A stretch of DNA of 64,000 nt from Synaphobranchus kaupii. Its lineage: Eukaryota; Chordata; Actinopteri; Anguilliformes; Synaphobranchidae. This document shows, piece by piece, positions 10,579-21,464 of the stretch. The notes beneath the pieces were generated by a model. That model worked only from the letters and a program-made list of their open reading frames with translations, did not search any database and was not told the DNA's origin. A program made the translations under genes and the position numbers. Each line of letters starts with the position of its first letter. The first letter of the stretch is position 1. The stretch spans positions 63,449,027 to 63,513,026 of the forward strand of contig CM056378.1 of assembly GCA_029718625.1 (NCBI GenBank). Reading direction: 5' to 3'.

Positions 10579-10737
10579 TTTGTATTTTGACCTGACGAAC
10601 ACTGAGTTGTAAGAAAATTATTTTGTCTCCATTGATGACTAAGAGAAAATCCACGACAAAAGACAGGAGTGCCTTCTCGCCGCCCCTCGCGGCAACACCC
10701 GCAGAAAGGCAGAGCAGGCAGTAAAACCATGACGGGA

Positions 10738-10747
10738 CTCCCCCTCT
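10738..10747 (-). promoter_or_regulatory. Polypurine tract of the chromovirus
   Basis: On the minus strand AGAGGGGGAG lies immediately before the LTR start, where plus-strand DNA synthesis is primed during reverse transcription. Confidence 0.7.
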
Positions 10748-10759
10748 AAGGAACGGCCC

Positions 10760-10933
10760 TAGACGGTCCTTCCAACCACGCCTGCAAAAGTCAGATATGA
10801 GTTCCGGGACCAAAATGTTCCTGGATAGAACCCAACAGTGCTCCTCCGGACCATAGCCCTCCCAATCCACAACGTATTGCACCCCGTGGCCCACTCGCCT
10901 ACTAGCCAAAATACGACGGACAGTGTACGCCGG
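10760..10933 (-). pseudogene. Chromodomain at the integrase C-terminus
   Basis: After YTVRRIL the frame reads [18 protein letters not shown] and then an [10 protein letters not shown] helix. This is a typical chromodomain with the aromatic YVVDWEGY core. In chromoviruses it sits at the integrase C-terminus and steers integration to chromatin marks. It is in a different frame from the integrase core just upstream, so a frameshift separates them. Confidence 0.85.
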
Positions 10934-10941
10934 CTGGCCCT

Positions 10942-12033
10942 CTAAGGTGGAGGGTCCTCAGACAGGGCCAAGGGACTAACGAGTACTGGCTTAAGGCGAG
11001 AGACGTGAAACATGGGATGAACCCTCATGGACCGGGGGAGCTGAAGGCGGACCGTGACTGGGTTGATTTTCCAGACTATTTTAAACGGACCTATGAATGG
11101 CGGGGCGAGCTTACGAGACTCAACCCACAACGGGAGGTCCTGTGTAGAAAGCCACACCCGTTGACCCACACGATAGGAAGGCGCCGGACGGCGACGCCTG
11201 TCAACAAGCCTCTTCTGACTGGCCACCACATGCAGAAGAGAAGCCCAAACTCTCCTCCAGGTAGCACGACACTGACGAATGAAGAATTTGGCAGACGGTA
11301 CCCCTATGTCCCCTTCTTGTTCAGGGAACAAGGGAGGCTGGTAGCCGACTTGGGCTTCGAACGGGGAGAGACCCGTGGATGCATTACACAAGGTGTTGTG
11401 AGCGTATTCCGCCCACGCCAGATGTCTACTCCATGAGGTAGGGTTCGCAGATGCCAGGCAGCGGAGGGTGCTCTCCAAGGACTGGTTGGTGCATTCACTC
11501 TGCCCATTAGTCTCAGGATGAAACCCAGATGAGAGACTAACAGACGCCCCTAGGAGTGAGCAAAAAGCTTGCCAGAATCTGGAGACAAATTGGGGACCAC
11601 GGTCCGAAACTATGTCCTGGGGAAGACCATGCACCCTGAAAACGTGATTGATTACCAATCGCACGGTCTCCGGGGCCGAAGGCAGTTTGGGCAGCAGAAT
11701 GAAATGGGCCGCTTTAGAGAATCGGTCCACTAATACCAGGATCACAGTGTGCCATCAGATGGTGGCATCTTTTTCCATCCTCGGCTACCAAAATCGCCTA
11801 GGCAAGAAATCCTTGGTGTGGTGGACGCCCGGATGGCCCGCCAGAAGGGAGGAATGCCCCCATTCCAGTACCTGGGCCCATACACAAGAGGGCACAAATA
11901 GGCAATTAGAGGGTCCTCCACCCGGATCCGGCTCCAGTTGCTGGGCCCCTTGCACCACAGACTCCAGCGGTACATGTTCCACGTAACTGGGGCCAGAATC
12001 CGAGCTGCGGGAACAATAGGCTCGGGTGGGCAT
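10942..12033 (-). pseudogene. Chromovirus integrase, internally deleted
   Basis: The 267-residue core frame (from 11745) has [11 protein letters not shown], the second catalytic Asp48 in IVSDRGPQF and Glu84 in [10 protein letters not shown]. It then has the GPFKIV and [11 protein letters not shown] blocks of the GPY/F region. Upstream frames keep the zinc-finger histidine region (GHPGVHHTKDF), but the sequence then jumps directly to LVLVDRFSK. The two zinc-binding cysteines and the segment with the first catalytic Asp appear deleted near 11757. This copy could not integrate. Confidence 0.85.
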
Positions 12034-12214
12034 TCGTCTTTTGACGGATCAAAGATTTGGGAAAGCGCATCCGGTTTTACTTTAACATAAAATTAAAACG
12101 TGAAAAGAACAGCGACCAGCGGGCTTGCCGCGAATTGCGTCATTTGGTGTCCTGAATATATACTAGATTCTTATGATCAGTCCAAACAGTGAAGGGATGC
12201 TCGGCCCCCTCGAG

Positions 12215-12595
12215 CTAATGTCGCCACTCTTCCAGCGCCAATTTCATCACCAAGAGCTCCCGGTCCCCTATGTCATAATTCCTCTCGGCTGCTGTCAGGT
12301 CTCGAGAAAAATAGGCACACGGATGCATCTTTTGATCTTGGGGTGAATACTGGGACAATATAGCCCCTGCTCCCAACTCAGAGGCATCAACCTCTACCAC
12401 AAAGGGGAGGGAAGGGTTGGGAGTGATTAGGATGAATCTTTTCCTCAACTCCGTGAAGGCCGCTTCCACTTTTGGAGTCCATTGAAAATGCGAAGACGCC
12501 ATTTTCTTAGTCAATGCTGTGATGGGAGTGACTACTACACTAAAATAGCGAATAAAGCATCGATAAAAATTTGCGAACCCCAAAAAGCGCTGCAC
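12215..12595 (-). pseudogene. Chromovirus RNase H domain
   Basis: The frame opens with [17 protein letters not shown], the connection after reverse transcriptase. It continues to [16 protein letters not shown], with the catalytic Asp at residue 70, and to [16 protein letters not shown], the conserved end of the retroelement RNase H fold. The enzyme removes the RNA strand of the RNA-DNA hybrid. The frame is stop-free for 126 residues but differs from the reverse transcriptase frame. Confidence 0.88.
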
Positions 12596-12619
12596 CTGTT
12601 TTACAGATCAGGTAACTGG

Positions 12620-13213
12620 TCATGAACTGGTAGGCCAGTTCATGACCGCCGAGACCTTTTCAGGGTCCATTTGGATTTTCCCTTCCATCACAATAAATCC
12701 CAGGAAGGAAATAGAGCCAGAATGAAAATCACATTTTGTGCCTTGACGTACAGCTGGGCTTTGAGCAGCACCTTTAATACTTGCCTGACATGATCAATGT
12801 TCAGAAAGATTAGTGGAAAAAATTTAAATGTCATCCAAATAGACAAATACAAATCTCTCCAACATCTCCCTGAGCACATCATTCACTAGCGCCTGGAAGA
12901 CAGAGGGGGCGCTAGTGAGCCCGAAACGTATGACCAGGTACTCACAGTGCCCACTATGAGTATTAAAGGCTGTTTTCCACTCTTCTCCCTCACGTATCCG
13001 CACCAAATTATAAGCATTGCGGAGGTCGAGTTTGGAAAACACTGACGCCCCCTGGAGACGTTCAAATGCGGAATTCATTAGTGGCAGTGGGTAACGGTTT
13101 TTTACTGTAATGTTATTTAACCCTCTATAATCAAGACAGGGTCTCAACCCCCTGTCTTTCTTTTCTACAAAAAAGAAACCCATGCCAGCTGGCGAAGGAG
13201 AGGGCCTCCTCAA
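12620..13213 (-). pseudogene. Chromovirus reverse transcriptase
   Basis: The first 129 residues contain [35 protein letters not shown] (first catalytic Asp region), [12 protein letters not shown] and the catalytic YLDDI at the end. Similarity continues in another frame through IDHVRQVLKVLL and CDFH-like codons to about 12620. A stop or shift just after YLDDI and others downstream show decay. The enzyme would copy the element RNA in cytoplasmic particles. Confidence 0.9.
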
Positions 13214-13339
13214 TGTATTTCATAGCGGCACTTTCGGGAGCCGACAAGGAGTACAGAGAACCCCTAGGTGATACCGTGCTAGGATGTAGGGTAATTGCCA
13301 CCCTATCGACCCTATGACTATGCAAAGTAGTGGCTCGCC

Positions 13340-14146
13340 GTTTTTAAATACCTCCGCTAGATCTGCATAATCAGTGGGCACATTAGTAGGCAAAGGAAAA
13401 TCAAGCGCCCCCATAACTCCAGTGTTATCCAAACCAGAGGGGGAATGAGGCGCAGAATCAAAAACGAACTCTGAATCAGAGAATTCCTCTGCAGACAATT
13501 CATCCCACGGAGGATCCCAGTACGCTAGCAAATCCCTGGGCAAACTCTCCTCCCTGTCCTCTGAAGAAGGAGAAGACCTAATCTTATTGGCCGGGACCTC
13601 CACTTCCTCGTAGTCGCTGACTGAACTAGTTTCAGACCCGAACCCACAAACGCCAGGAGTGGGCGATGACGTCAGCAGACAATGTGGTACACACTGGGGC
13701 CCCCATTGGAGGATGGTGTCTTTACTCTCACCCCTGTTGACCTGCAGATTGTGCTGAACTAACCAGGAGTGCCCTAAGATGAGAGAATTGATCGGGGAGT
13801 CAATCAAGAAGAACTTAATGCGTTCTGAATGACCCCCATAAAAAACATGCATACAGAGTAGACCTGTGGTCTCTTTAACTACACCGGTACCCAACAGGCG
13901 ACTATCGAGAGCAGTAACATAACGGGGTTGTGAGAGTGGGCTAACGGGTATTTTCATTTCCCTAGCCCACTGAGCATCCACAAAACACTCCACCGCCCCA
14001 GAATCAATAAATGCGTCCGTGTTAACCGAGCGTTGATTCCACCGCAATTGTACAGGCAAGAGGGTACGAAAGACTGTATTATTATGTCTCGCTAGTGTCT
14101 TCCGTTCCACTAGCGAGACCCTTCGTTTCCCACCAGCTTGGGGCAC
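13340..14146 (-). pseudogene. Chromovirus aspartic protease region
   Basis: The catalytic triplet Asp48-Ser-Gly occurs in AFIDSGAVECFVD. About 70 residues later comes SLILGHSWLVQHN, the second conserved block of retropepsins. The rest, rich in Ser, Glu and Asp, is the variable linker before reverse transcriptase. The protease would cut the Gag-Pol polyprotein. The frame is open over 308 residues, the longest in the element. Confidence 0.8.
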
Positions 14147-14960
14147 TTAGTCTTAGTGTGTCTCCGGCGCCTAAAATAACGGCACCACTCCCTGCGCGAC
14201 TTGGATTCCTGAGTATCACGTAGAGACGAGCTATCAATTTGCATGGGCTCGTCTCTACTCAAGTAGCCATGGACGGAGGGAGAAGGTGAAGGCGGAGCTG
14301 GAGACTGGGAAAGATACCGAGTGGCACAGTCTCTCCTCTCACCTCTCTCTCTCTTGCTCCCTGACCCGGTTATCTATGCAGATAGCTGTCGTCACCAGGG
14401 CATCGAATGTAGCAGCTTGTTCGAGCACTGCCTGGGTGTCTTTGATGGGGTCCCAAAGCGCGTTAATGAACAGCGTAATAAGCGGACGCTCGGCCCAACC
14501 TGTCTCTCCTGCCAGTGTTTTGAACGAGATGGAAAACCCCGCTATAGTGTCGTTACCCTGGCAGAGGCAGGTTAACCTCATAGCTGCCTCCTGACCAGAA
14601 ATGTTGTGGTGAAAAACCAACGCCATTTCCTCCATCAGTTGGGCTTTAAAAAAATTAAGCACTGAAAGAAACCCTCGACATTTCTCTGACTCCCCGTCAT
14701 AACGATGGGGGAGCTGGAGCTTGGACTCCCTAACAATGAGAGGAGTGGGCAGTAAAGCAGGGCTCTCAGGGGCAGGTGCTTGTGCGACAGTGGATGCGGC
14801 TGCGCCAGCTAGTAGGCGAAGACTGTCCGTCAACTCACACAGACAGTCCTCCTGGCGGTGCAGCTGATCCACTAACTGTCCCTTCTGACTCTGGATAGCC
14901 AGCTGCTGAGCTTTGAGGACCTGAATCCCCTGCTCATGAGCGGCCAGGTATGGTAAAAGT
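14147..14960 (-). pseudogene. Chromovirus Gag (partial, 5' truncated)
   Basis: A 177-residue frame has the capsid-type ERYDGE-like block (LPHRYDGESEKCRGF) and the C-terminal capsid pattern LITLFINALWDPI. A Cys-Cys-His-Cys zinc knuckle follows near 14215-14150, of which Cys, His and Cys remain (WCRYFRRRRHTKTKC). Coding similarity extends upstream of the first frame to about 14960 (QLAIQSQKGQLVDQL) and then stops. Confidence 0.75.
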
Positions 14961-15067
14961 AATTGGGCAGTGTTATAACAATTAAATAAAAACTTTTAAA
15001 ATCATTTTGAAGTCCTCAGCTCCCCAACATTGACCCCTGCTTCATAATGCATGCATTCATATACTGA

Positions 15068-15108
15068 AGGCTACGTCACTCTGGATAAAAGTGCCTGCTA
15101 AGTATCTG
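15068..15108 (+). mobile_element. SINE/L2 tail relic
   Basis: The sequence cactctggataaaagtgcct followed by gctaag matches the tail of the SINE at 8815 (cgctctggataagagcgtct, then gctaaatg) with a few changes. Only the tail remains. Confidence 0.55.
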
Positions 15109-15126
15109 GCTCAACGTTACTACAGT

Positions 15127-15480
15127 CCCCGACAAACGCAGTTGTAATTGGAGATTCTATGTTTGCAGCGTAAATGTTGCCAGTGGTTTCAAGGATTTTT
15201 ATGTGTACCCTACTGGTGCAAGAGTCGATGGCATAGGCAACATCAACCTCCTGCGATCATTAAAAAACATAATGTAATCATTAATGCGGGTAGAAATTAC
15301 ACCAGGTTGAGAAAATCTGAAGTTTTAAAGAACGATTTTATTTCATTATAGGCCTATAACTGTATCAAACCCATTTGCAAGCTTGTGATTTCAGGACCGC
15401 TTCCTCACCGTGGCAGTGAGAAATTCAGCCAGCTCAGTGCCCTAAATATCTGGCTGGAAAAATGGTGTGCTTGTTCAGTG
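15127..15480 (+). pseudogene. SGNH/GDSL esterase-like relic
   Basis: Codons at 15141-15158 give VVIGDS, the block-I motif of SGNH hydrolases. YPTGARVDGIGNINLL follows in another frame. Next comes NAGRNYTRLRKSEVLKNDF, where an HxGTND-type block would be, and then VISGPLPHRGSEKFSQLSAL with NIWLEKWC from 15385. The order and spacing match the esterase-like domain found in ORF1 of some CR1-type LINEs and in stand-alone fish genes. Frameshifts and a stop after the GDS block show it is dead. The parent element is not identified. Confidence 0.55.
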
Positions 15481-15499
15481 TCAAAATTAGCAGACCATA

Positions 15500-17870
15500 T
15501 CTTGTCTATCATAGCTAGCATGTATTGTAAAGTAAATGACTTTTTCATGAAGATATTTGCATACAAATATTATTTATTTTCTGAAATACAACGTAATATT
15601 CCATTGTTATATTAATTTAATTCAAAAGGTACCTGACTTCAGCCACCTAGTTACCAAAGGTAGCTTGCTGCATAGCTAGAAGTAACATAGCCTACTTACA
15701 TGTCCAACAGAAAACACTAACTCTGTGTTACTTTTCATTCCATTGCTAAACTTCAGCTGTGGCCATTGAGGAAAAGAAAATCCTAGGCTGACTCGCGTCT
15801 TGAACATGCCCTGCAGGCTTGTTGCTTTGCTGTACCTCCTCTTCTTCACCTCCGCCATTGCAGTAGCTAGGTGGCAATGGCAACAAAGGCCTGATCCCAC
15901 ACCACAGGCTCTGTAGCCATCCCCACACAGAAAAGAGCGCCACGCCCAGACATGCCCCGAACACATCTTAGAATAATAAATACAGGCATTGGAGCAAGGT
16001 TTCAGCAACAGTTTTTTTTAACAGATTGCTAGTGCTCAGATATGACTGGTTATGCATGTATGGCAGTATGCATGGTTATTTTATAATATTTTGAAGTAAA
16101 ACATCCTGCATGGGGTGGGAGAAAAATTTGATGTAATAATCGTGATTATAGATTTTTTGATTCTGCATCGATGCGCAAATTTTAAACATCGATCTCTATT
16201 TTTCTGAGCTCCATTCAGTTTTTTATGCCGACATACGTATGATGTGGTTTAAACCCAACAATAGATAGCGCATTGACAAAAAAACAGAGTTCGTTTCAGA
16301 AATAAAGTTTGAGATGCAGATACTTCCTTGTCAGCCTGAACTGTGTTTTTAACATGATAGCATGGCAGATTGACGCCAGCAATCAACGCACTCTAGATCA
16401 AGTTCTTGGAAAATTTCCACCCAACTGTGAGCGAGAAATGAACTAATGAACTAAATCTATGGCATACTTAATCTCAAAAGTCAAAAGATTTGCGCCTATA
16501 CAACGTGGTAGAAAACCAAGGCTTTTGTGATATGCTCAACGCAGTAGAGCCTAGATATGTCATAGTTGTTTTTTTTTCCGAAAATATGATACCCAAGCTT
16601 TACAACAATATGGTTGCGTTGGAATAAATCAATCAATGTGACGGACGGGCTTGAAAAAAGTCAGTCAGACGCCATTGTCTATTTTTACCAGTCATTAAGT
16701 TTGTTTTAATGTTTACCCATTTTATATTGTATGTAGGCTATGTCGGTATTATAGCATTTTAATTCTAACTAATATAAATAGATTCATGATAAAAATTATT
16801 AGGTTGAAGTATGACATGAGCCTGCTGTTTTCTTGCACTGTCCTTGCTCAGCTAGTGTTGCAAATAAAATTGGGGCCGATCAATTGCCTTTAAAATAAAG
16901 TGCAGAACATGTTTATTTTAAAGAACCATTTAAATTCTAGCTTGCTCTAACGATAGCTGAACAAAAAGCTAAATTTGTGACATGACAGTGTGATGCAACT
17001 CCGATAACTAGAAGAATCTAAGCTAGAATTAATTGGAAGATCTTTGTCAAGGCGTCTATCTAACCATTAGGGTATCAATACAAATTGGCTTCAATACTGA
17101 AAATTGAATGTAACAGAAAATTGTATTTTGTGAAGAAATCTTCCTTACCAGTAATTGGATAAAAGGCTGCTTTCCATATGAAGTTATGCAGAGGTTTACA
17201 ATGGACTGATTTTTTCAATTTCATGTTGGATACATTTGTTTAGATTTATGTCTACACAATAAAAAATAATGTAGCCTATTGTAGGTTAATTCAGTCGTAG
17301 TATTTTTATTTAAATCATTAAGTATATCTGTTTAATGTTTTTGGAGGTATTATGCAGTCAAGTTGCAGAAAAAAATAGTGATCCATCAAATTAATTAGAA
17401 GATCTTGATGCATAGAGAATTGTTTGTAAATCGAATCACAGCCCCAATAATCGAAATCAAATTGAATTGTGATTACCACCCCTACTGCATAGTGCACCTT
17501 TAAAGTTGCAAAACAGCTTCTATGTTTCAAGTACGAGTATACGCAAACATAACAATTTACTGACATCTTTGCTGTCTAACTATGTTATATCTTGTAATGT
17601 TAAGGTTACCGTTTTCAATTTTCTATCGTCTCATCCCGAATCAACTAACTTAATCCATCCCGCCAGCAGCCTACTTTGCCTGTGGGTAAAAGAGAGAGAT
17701 AGAGGGCGGGGTGGAGTAGTTACGTTTTACACATGGCGACTCGCCTTCTTCAGACCTGGGGCTATAGCCCAATAGCCAGGGCCTAGGCACGCCGATGCAA
17801 TTAATAAAACTATTGACGAAGCAAAAATATTTTTACAGCCAGCCTTGGATTGACATGCCAAACAATGCAA
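15500..17870. other. AT-rich non-coding DNA, no gene recognised
   Basis: No ORF above 110 codons and none with a motif. Segments near 16110-16200 and 17390-17490 are loosely inverted relatives (gggtggtaat-type starts followed by tcgattat-like words). They may be the ends of a decayed transposon, but I cannot fix its borders. Confidence 0.4.
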
Positions 17871-17879
17871 GATGGCGCC

Positions 17880-19393
17880 GACCCATGTAGTACATAACTG
17901 TTCCAAGTCAGGGTTTTTGTCAGTGTAGCAAGTTTGAAATCTCTGCAAAGAAACAGTGATTTTTAGTGAATTTTAAAATAGATTTTTATATTTGGATCTC
18001 TATAGCGCTACCACGTGGCTCGATCGGGTTAAAACTGCATGGCCGAACTCTTGATGTTACTCTTAATAGACCTATCAAGTTTCATAACTTTCTGTCACAC
18101 GGTTTTGGAATTATTCGCATTTTTGTGATAAACCACGCCCACTGAAAATTCATTGGCTCGTCATTCGGCCATCTTTTAACATATCAGAATTCTGTATATA
18201 ACTTTTATGAAACTTGGTCTAAGGAGTGTGTCCACCAAAGTTTGTGCAAATCGGTCAAAATTTGTAGCCGTTTTGTAGTGTTTTACAGAAAATGCTAATT
18301 AGCGGAAAATTCAATACGGTGCACTTCATGGATGCTTCAGGCAAATTTGTTCGTCATGAGCAGAGGGACCTGTCCACCAAATCTTGTGACTCTAGGCCAA
18401 ACAGGGCGTCGGCAGTGGGCGTGTCAATGTCAAAATATTGTCACGTGCAGCACAGCGCTACCAAGTGGCCTATCACCACCAAATTCGGCGAGGGCGTGTC
18501 GGATGATACCTTCTAACTCTGTGCTAAGTTTCATATGAATCAGCCAAGCGGTTAAGGAAAAACACAGAAAAGTAATAGATGAGTAAATTTTAAACAAAAT
18601 GGCGGCCAATTCAAGATGTAGGACATATCTATGTTACAAATCAGGGCTTTTGTCAGTGTAGCAAGTTTGAAATCTCTGCAGAGGAACAGTGATTTTTAGT
18701 GAATTCTTAAATATGTTTTTATATTTGGATCTCTATAGCGCCACCACGTGGATCGATTGCGTTAAAACTGCAGGGCTGGAGTCTTGATGTGACTCTTAAA
18801 AGCCCTACCAAGTTTCATAACTTTCTGTTAAACGGTTTTGTAATTATTCGTGTTTTTGTGATAAGCCACGCCCACTGAAAATTAATTGGCTCGTCATTCG
18901 GCCATGTTTTAACATATCAACATTCTGTATATAAATTTTATGGATTACGGTCTATAGAGGGTGTATACCAAGTTTTGTGCAGATCGGTCAACGTTTGTAG
19001 CAGTTTTAGCATTTTAAGTGTTTTACAAAAAATGCTAATTAGCGGAAAATCCAATATGGCGGACTTTATGGGTCCTTGAGGCAAATTTGCTCGTCATGAG
19101 CAGAGGGACCTGTACACCAAATTTTGTGCCTCTAGGTCAAACGGGGCGTCGGCAGTGGGCGTGTCAATGTCAAAGTTTTGTCACGTGCACTACAGCGGCA
19201 CCAGGTGTTCAATCTGCGTCATAATATAGAGGATCCAAGAGTTTGGGAATACCAACAAGCGGGCAAAGTGTGGTGATTCTAGGACAAACTAGCTCATGGG
19301 AATTTTAGGTGAAAGAGGAGAAGAAGAAAAAAAAAAAAAAGAATCTGAACAGATACAACAGGGTACCAGCAGCTTCGCTGCTCGGTCCCCTAA
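17880..19393 (+). repeat. Fish agcgccacc repeat, two units of about 725 bp with a Helitron-like end
   Basis: Two tandem units (for example tatagcgctaccacgtgg at 18002 and tatagcgccaccacgtgg at 18721) share runs such as taagccacgcccactgaaaa. The block ends AGCAGCTTCGCTGCT (a hairpin, 19368-19382), eight bases, then CTAA, followed by TAATA. No protein is encoded. Confidence 0.7.
19368..19393 (+). repeat. Terminal hairpin plus CTAA end
   Basis: The perfect stem agcagc-ttc-gctgct is followed by cggtcccctaa and then taata. Helitrons end in a short hairpin about 10 bases before CTRR and insert next to T. The fit is good, but a 5' TC end is not identified. Confidence 0.45.
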
Positions 19394-20099
19394 TAATACA
19401 TTATATTTATATAGTGCTTTTCAAGGTACTCAAAGTCGCTTTACACACAGGATCAAACAAAGTTTATTGGAGCAATATAAAATATTTTAAAATAGAGAAG
19501 TAAAGAAAAAAGGGAAATATAAGGGAGGGGTAGAAAAGGTTAGTTATTAAAAGCAATGGTGAAAAGATGGGTTTTGAGAGCTTTTTTAAAGGATGGCAGA
19601 GTGTCTGCCTTTCGGATGTGGCTGAGGAGCGTTCCAGAGGGAGGGGGCAGCTGCAGCGAAGGCCCTGTCACCCCAGGTCCGGTGCTTTGACCTGATGGTT
19701 TGGAGTAAGTTAGCATCAGCGGACCTGAGGTGACGGGTAGGGGTGTGGTGTTGGAGGAGGTCAGAGAGGTAGGGGGGTGCCAGGTTGTTGATGGCTTTGA
19801 AGGTGATGAGTAGTAACTTGAAATCTAACCTGTATTTGATTGGGAGCCAGTGGAGGTCATGGAGGACAGGGGTGATGTGATCAGTGCAGCGGGTGGAGGT
19901 GAGCAGTCGGGCAGCGGAGTTTTGTACATATTGGAGCTTGTTGAGGATTTTGTTTGATGAACCATATAAGATTCTGTTACAATAGTCGAGCCTGGATGTT
20001 ATAAAGGCATGTGTCAGTGTTTCAGCAGCAGAGAAAGATAGAGAGGGTCGGAGGCGGGCAATGTTCTTTAGGTGGAAAAAGGCAGTTTTTGTGATCTGG

Positions 20100-21280
20100 T
20101 TTACATGAGGGAGGAATGAGAGGGATGGGTCGAGGATGATTCCAAGGTTGCGGACATGGGTGAAGGGGGTGACAATGGAGCCGTCGATGTTAATTGAAAA
20201 GTCCTGGGTGGAGCGGGTGAGAGATTTTGGGCCAATGATGAGGATTTATGATTTATTGCAGTTGAGTTTGAGAAAGTTCTTTTGCATCCATGTTTTTACT
20301 TCAGTGAGGCAGGTGGTGAGGGTGGAATGGGTGGCTGCAGTGATGGACTTAGTGGTGAAGTATAATTGTGTGTCATCAGCGTAGCAGTGAAATTGGAGGC
20401 CATGGTGGCGGAGGATCTGTCCAAGTGGTAGAATGTACAAAATGAAAAGAAGGGGACCAAGCACTGAGCCCTGGGGGACACCGTGGGTGACTGGGGCAGT
20501 GGAGGATTTGCAGTTGTTGATGGAGATGAATTGGTGTCTGTCAGAGAGATATAATTTTAACCAGGAGAGGGCGGTGCCAGTTATACCAAGGGAGAACTGG
20601 AGGCGTGTGATGAGGATGGAGTGGTTAATGATGTCGAAAGCGGCGCTGAGGTCCAGGAGGATGAGGATGGAGAGGAAACCAGAGTCAGCAGAGAGGAGAA
20701 TGTCATTGGTGACTTTTAACAGAGCAGTTTCTGTGCTGTGTCTGGAGCGGAAACCGGATTGGAAAGGTTCAAAGAGGTTATTGGAGTCCAGGTGAGATTT
20801 TAATTGACAGTTTTTTCTAAAATTTTTGAAAGGAAGGAGAAGTTGGAGATAAGGCCGGTAGTTGTCAAGGGTGTTGGGGTCTTCATGCCAATGATTATGG
20901 AGGATAGGTCAGGTGCAGTAATTTCAGAGAAGGATGTGAGTGGGTTATTGAAAGGTAGAGGGGAGATGGGTTCTGGACCAGAGATGGTGGTGGAGGAGGA
21001 GGTGGCCAGTTGGCTGTGTATTATATCGATTTTTGTTTAAAAATGCGATAGGAATGAATCACATTTACTGATGGTCGAAGGAACTGGAGATGGTGTCCAT
21101 AGGTTTAAGGAGTTTGCTTATGGTAGAGAAAAGTGTCTTTGGGGTATTGCTGCCGGCTTGAATGATGGAGGAGTAGTGAGAGGAGCGTGCACTGTTGAGG
21201 CCATCTTTATATTGCTGTTGGTGTAGTTTGTAGGCATCTGAGTGAACAGTGAGACCAGTTCTATTGGCGAGCCGTTCCAA
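20100..21280 (-). pseudogene. L2 LINE reverse transcriptase
   Basis: Pieces in several frames give the order ETALLKVTNDIL, LLDLSAAFDIINHSIL (first catalytic Asp), VPQGSVLGPLLFILYILP and then CYADDTQLYF (catalytic YADD at 20383-20372), followed by WMQKNFLKLNCNKS. These are the canonical non-LTR blocks, and the AAFD-to-YADDTQ style is that of the L2/CR1 group. Frameshifts and stops break it many times. The enzyme would copy its own RNA, and SINEs with the same tail, into nicked DNA. Confidence 0.85.
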
Positions 21281-21464
21281 TTGGCGGCCCTTGGATTTGA
21301 GGTGACGGAGCTGGTCAGTGTACCAGGGAGCAGAGTGAGTGAAGGAAACAGACTTAGTTTTTATGGGAGCGAGTTGATTGAGACTGGAGGAGAGTGCATC
21401 ATTGTAAATGTTGACCAGGTCAGTGGAGGAAGCATTCTGGATGTGGGCGGAGTCAGAGATGGTG

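Larger units (their letters stand above)
9775..10658 (+). repeat. Solo LTR (retrovirus-like), opposite orientation to the chromovirus
   Basis: The segment begins TGTGATAG and ends ACGACA (TG...CA). It is flanked by aaagg and aaaga (4 of 5) and interrupts the chromovirus LTR. In the plus direction it carries TATATAA at 10485-10491 and AATAAA at 10573-10578, about 85 bases apart. This is the spacing of an LTR promoter and a short R region. No internal coding region is attached, so it is a solo LTR left by recombination. The family is unknown. Confidence 0.6.
6996..10734 (-). repeat. Chromovirus 3' LTR, split by two insertions
   Basis: The LTR starts after the polypurine tract with CGTCATGG (a decayed TGTCATGG). 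It runs to 10659, resumes at 9774 and runs down to 9392, then resumes at 7198 and ends CCCCGTCACA at 6996. Removing the two inserts leaves about 0.66 kb, a normal LTR length. A TATA-like TATTTAAG (minus) at 9718-9711 fits an LTR promoter. Confidence 0.65.
6996..14960 (-). mobile_element. 5'-truncated Ty3/Gypsy chromovirus with nested insertions
   Basis: Read on the minus strand the order is gag, protease, reverse transcriptase, RNase H, integrase, chromodomain, polypurine tract and 3' LTR. This is the chromovirus (Sushi-like) gene order of fish Ty3/Gypsy elements. Coding similarity stops near 14960 inside gag, and I find no 5' LTR or primer-binding site beyond it. All coding parts carry frameshifts or stops. 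The 3' LTR is complete from 10734 to 6996 but is split by two later insertions. Confidence 0.88.

Noticed and set aside
11005..11986. Plus-strand ORFs of 112-143 codons
   Set aside because: Antisense to the chromovirus integrase; no independent motifs.
14286..14594. Plus-strand ORFs of 84-102 codons
   Set aside because: Antisense to the chromovirus gag.
16110..17490. Possible transposon with loosely inverted ends around tcgattat words
   Set aside because: Similarity of the two ends is too weak to set borders or find a target duplication.
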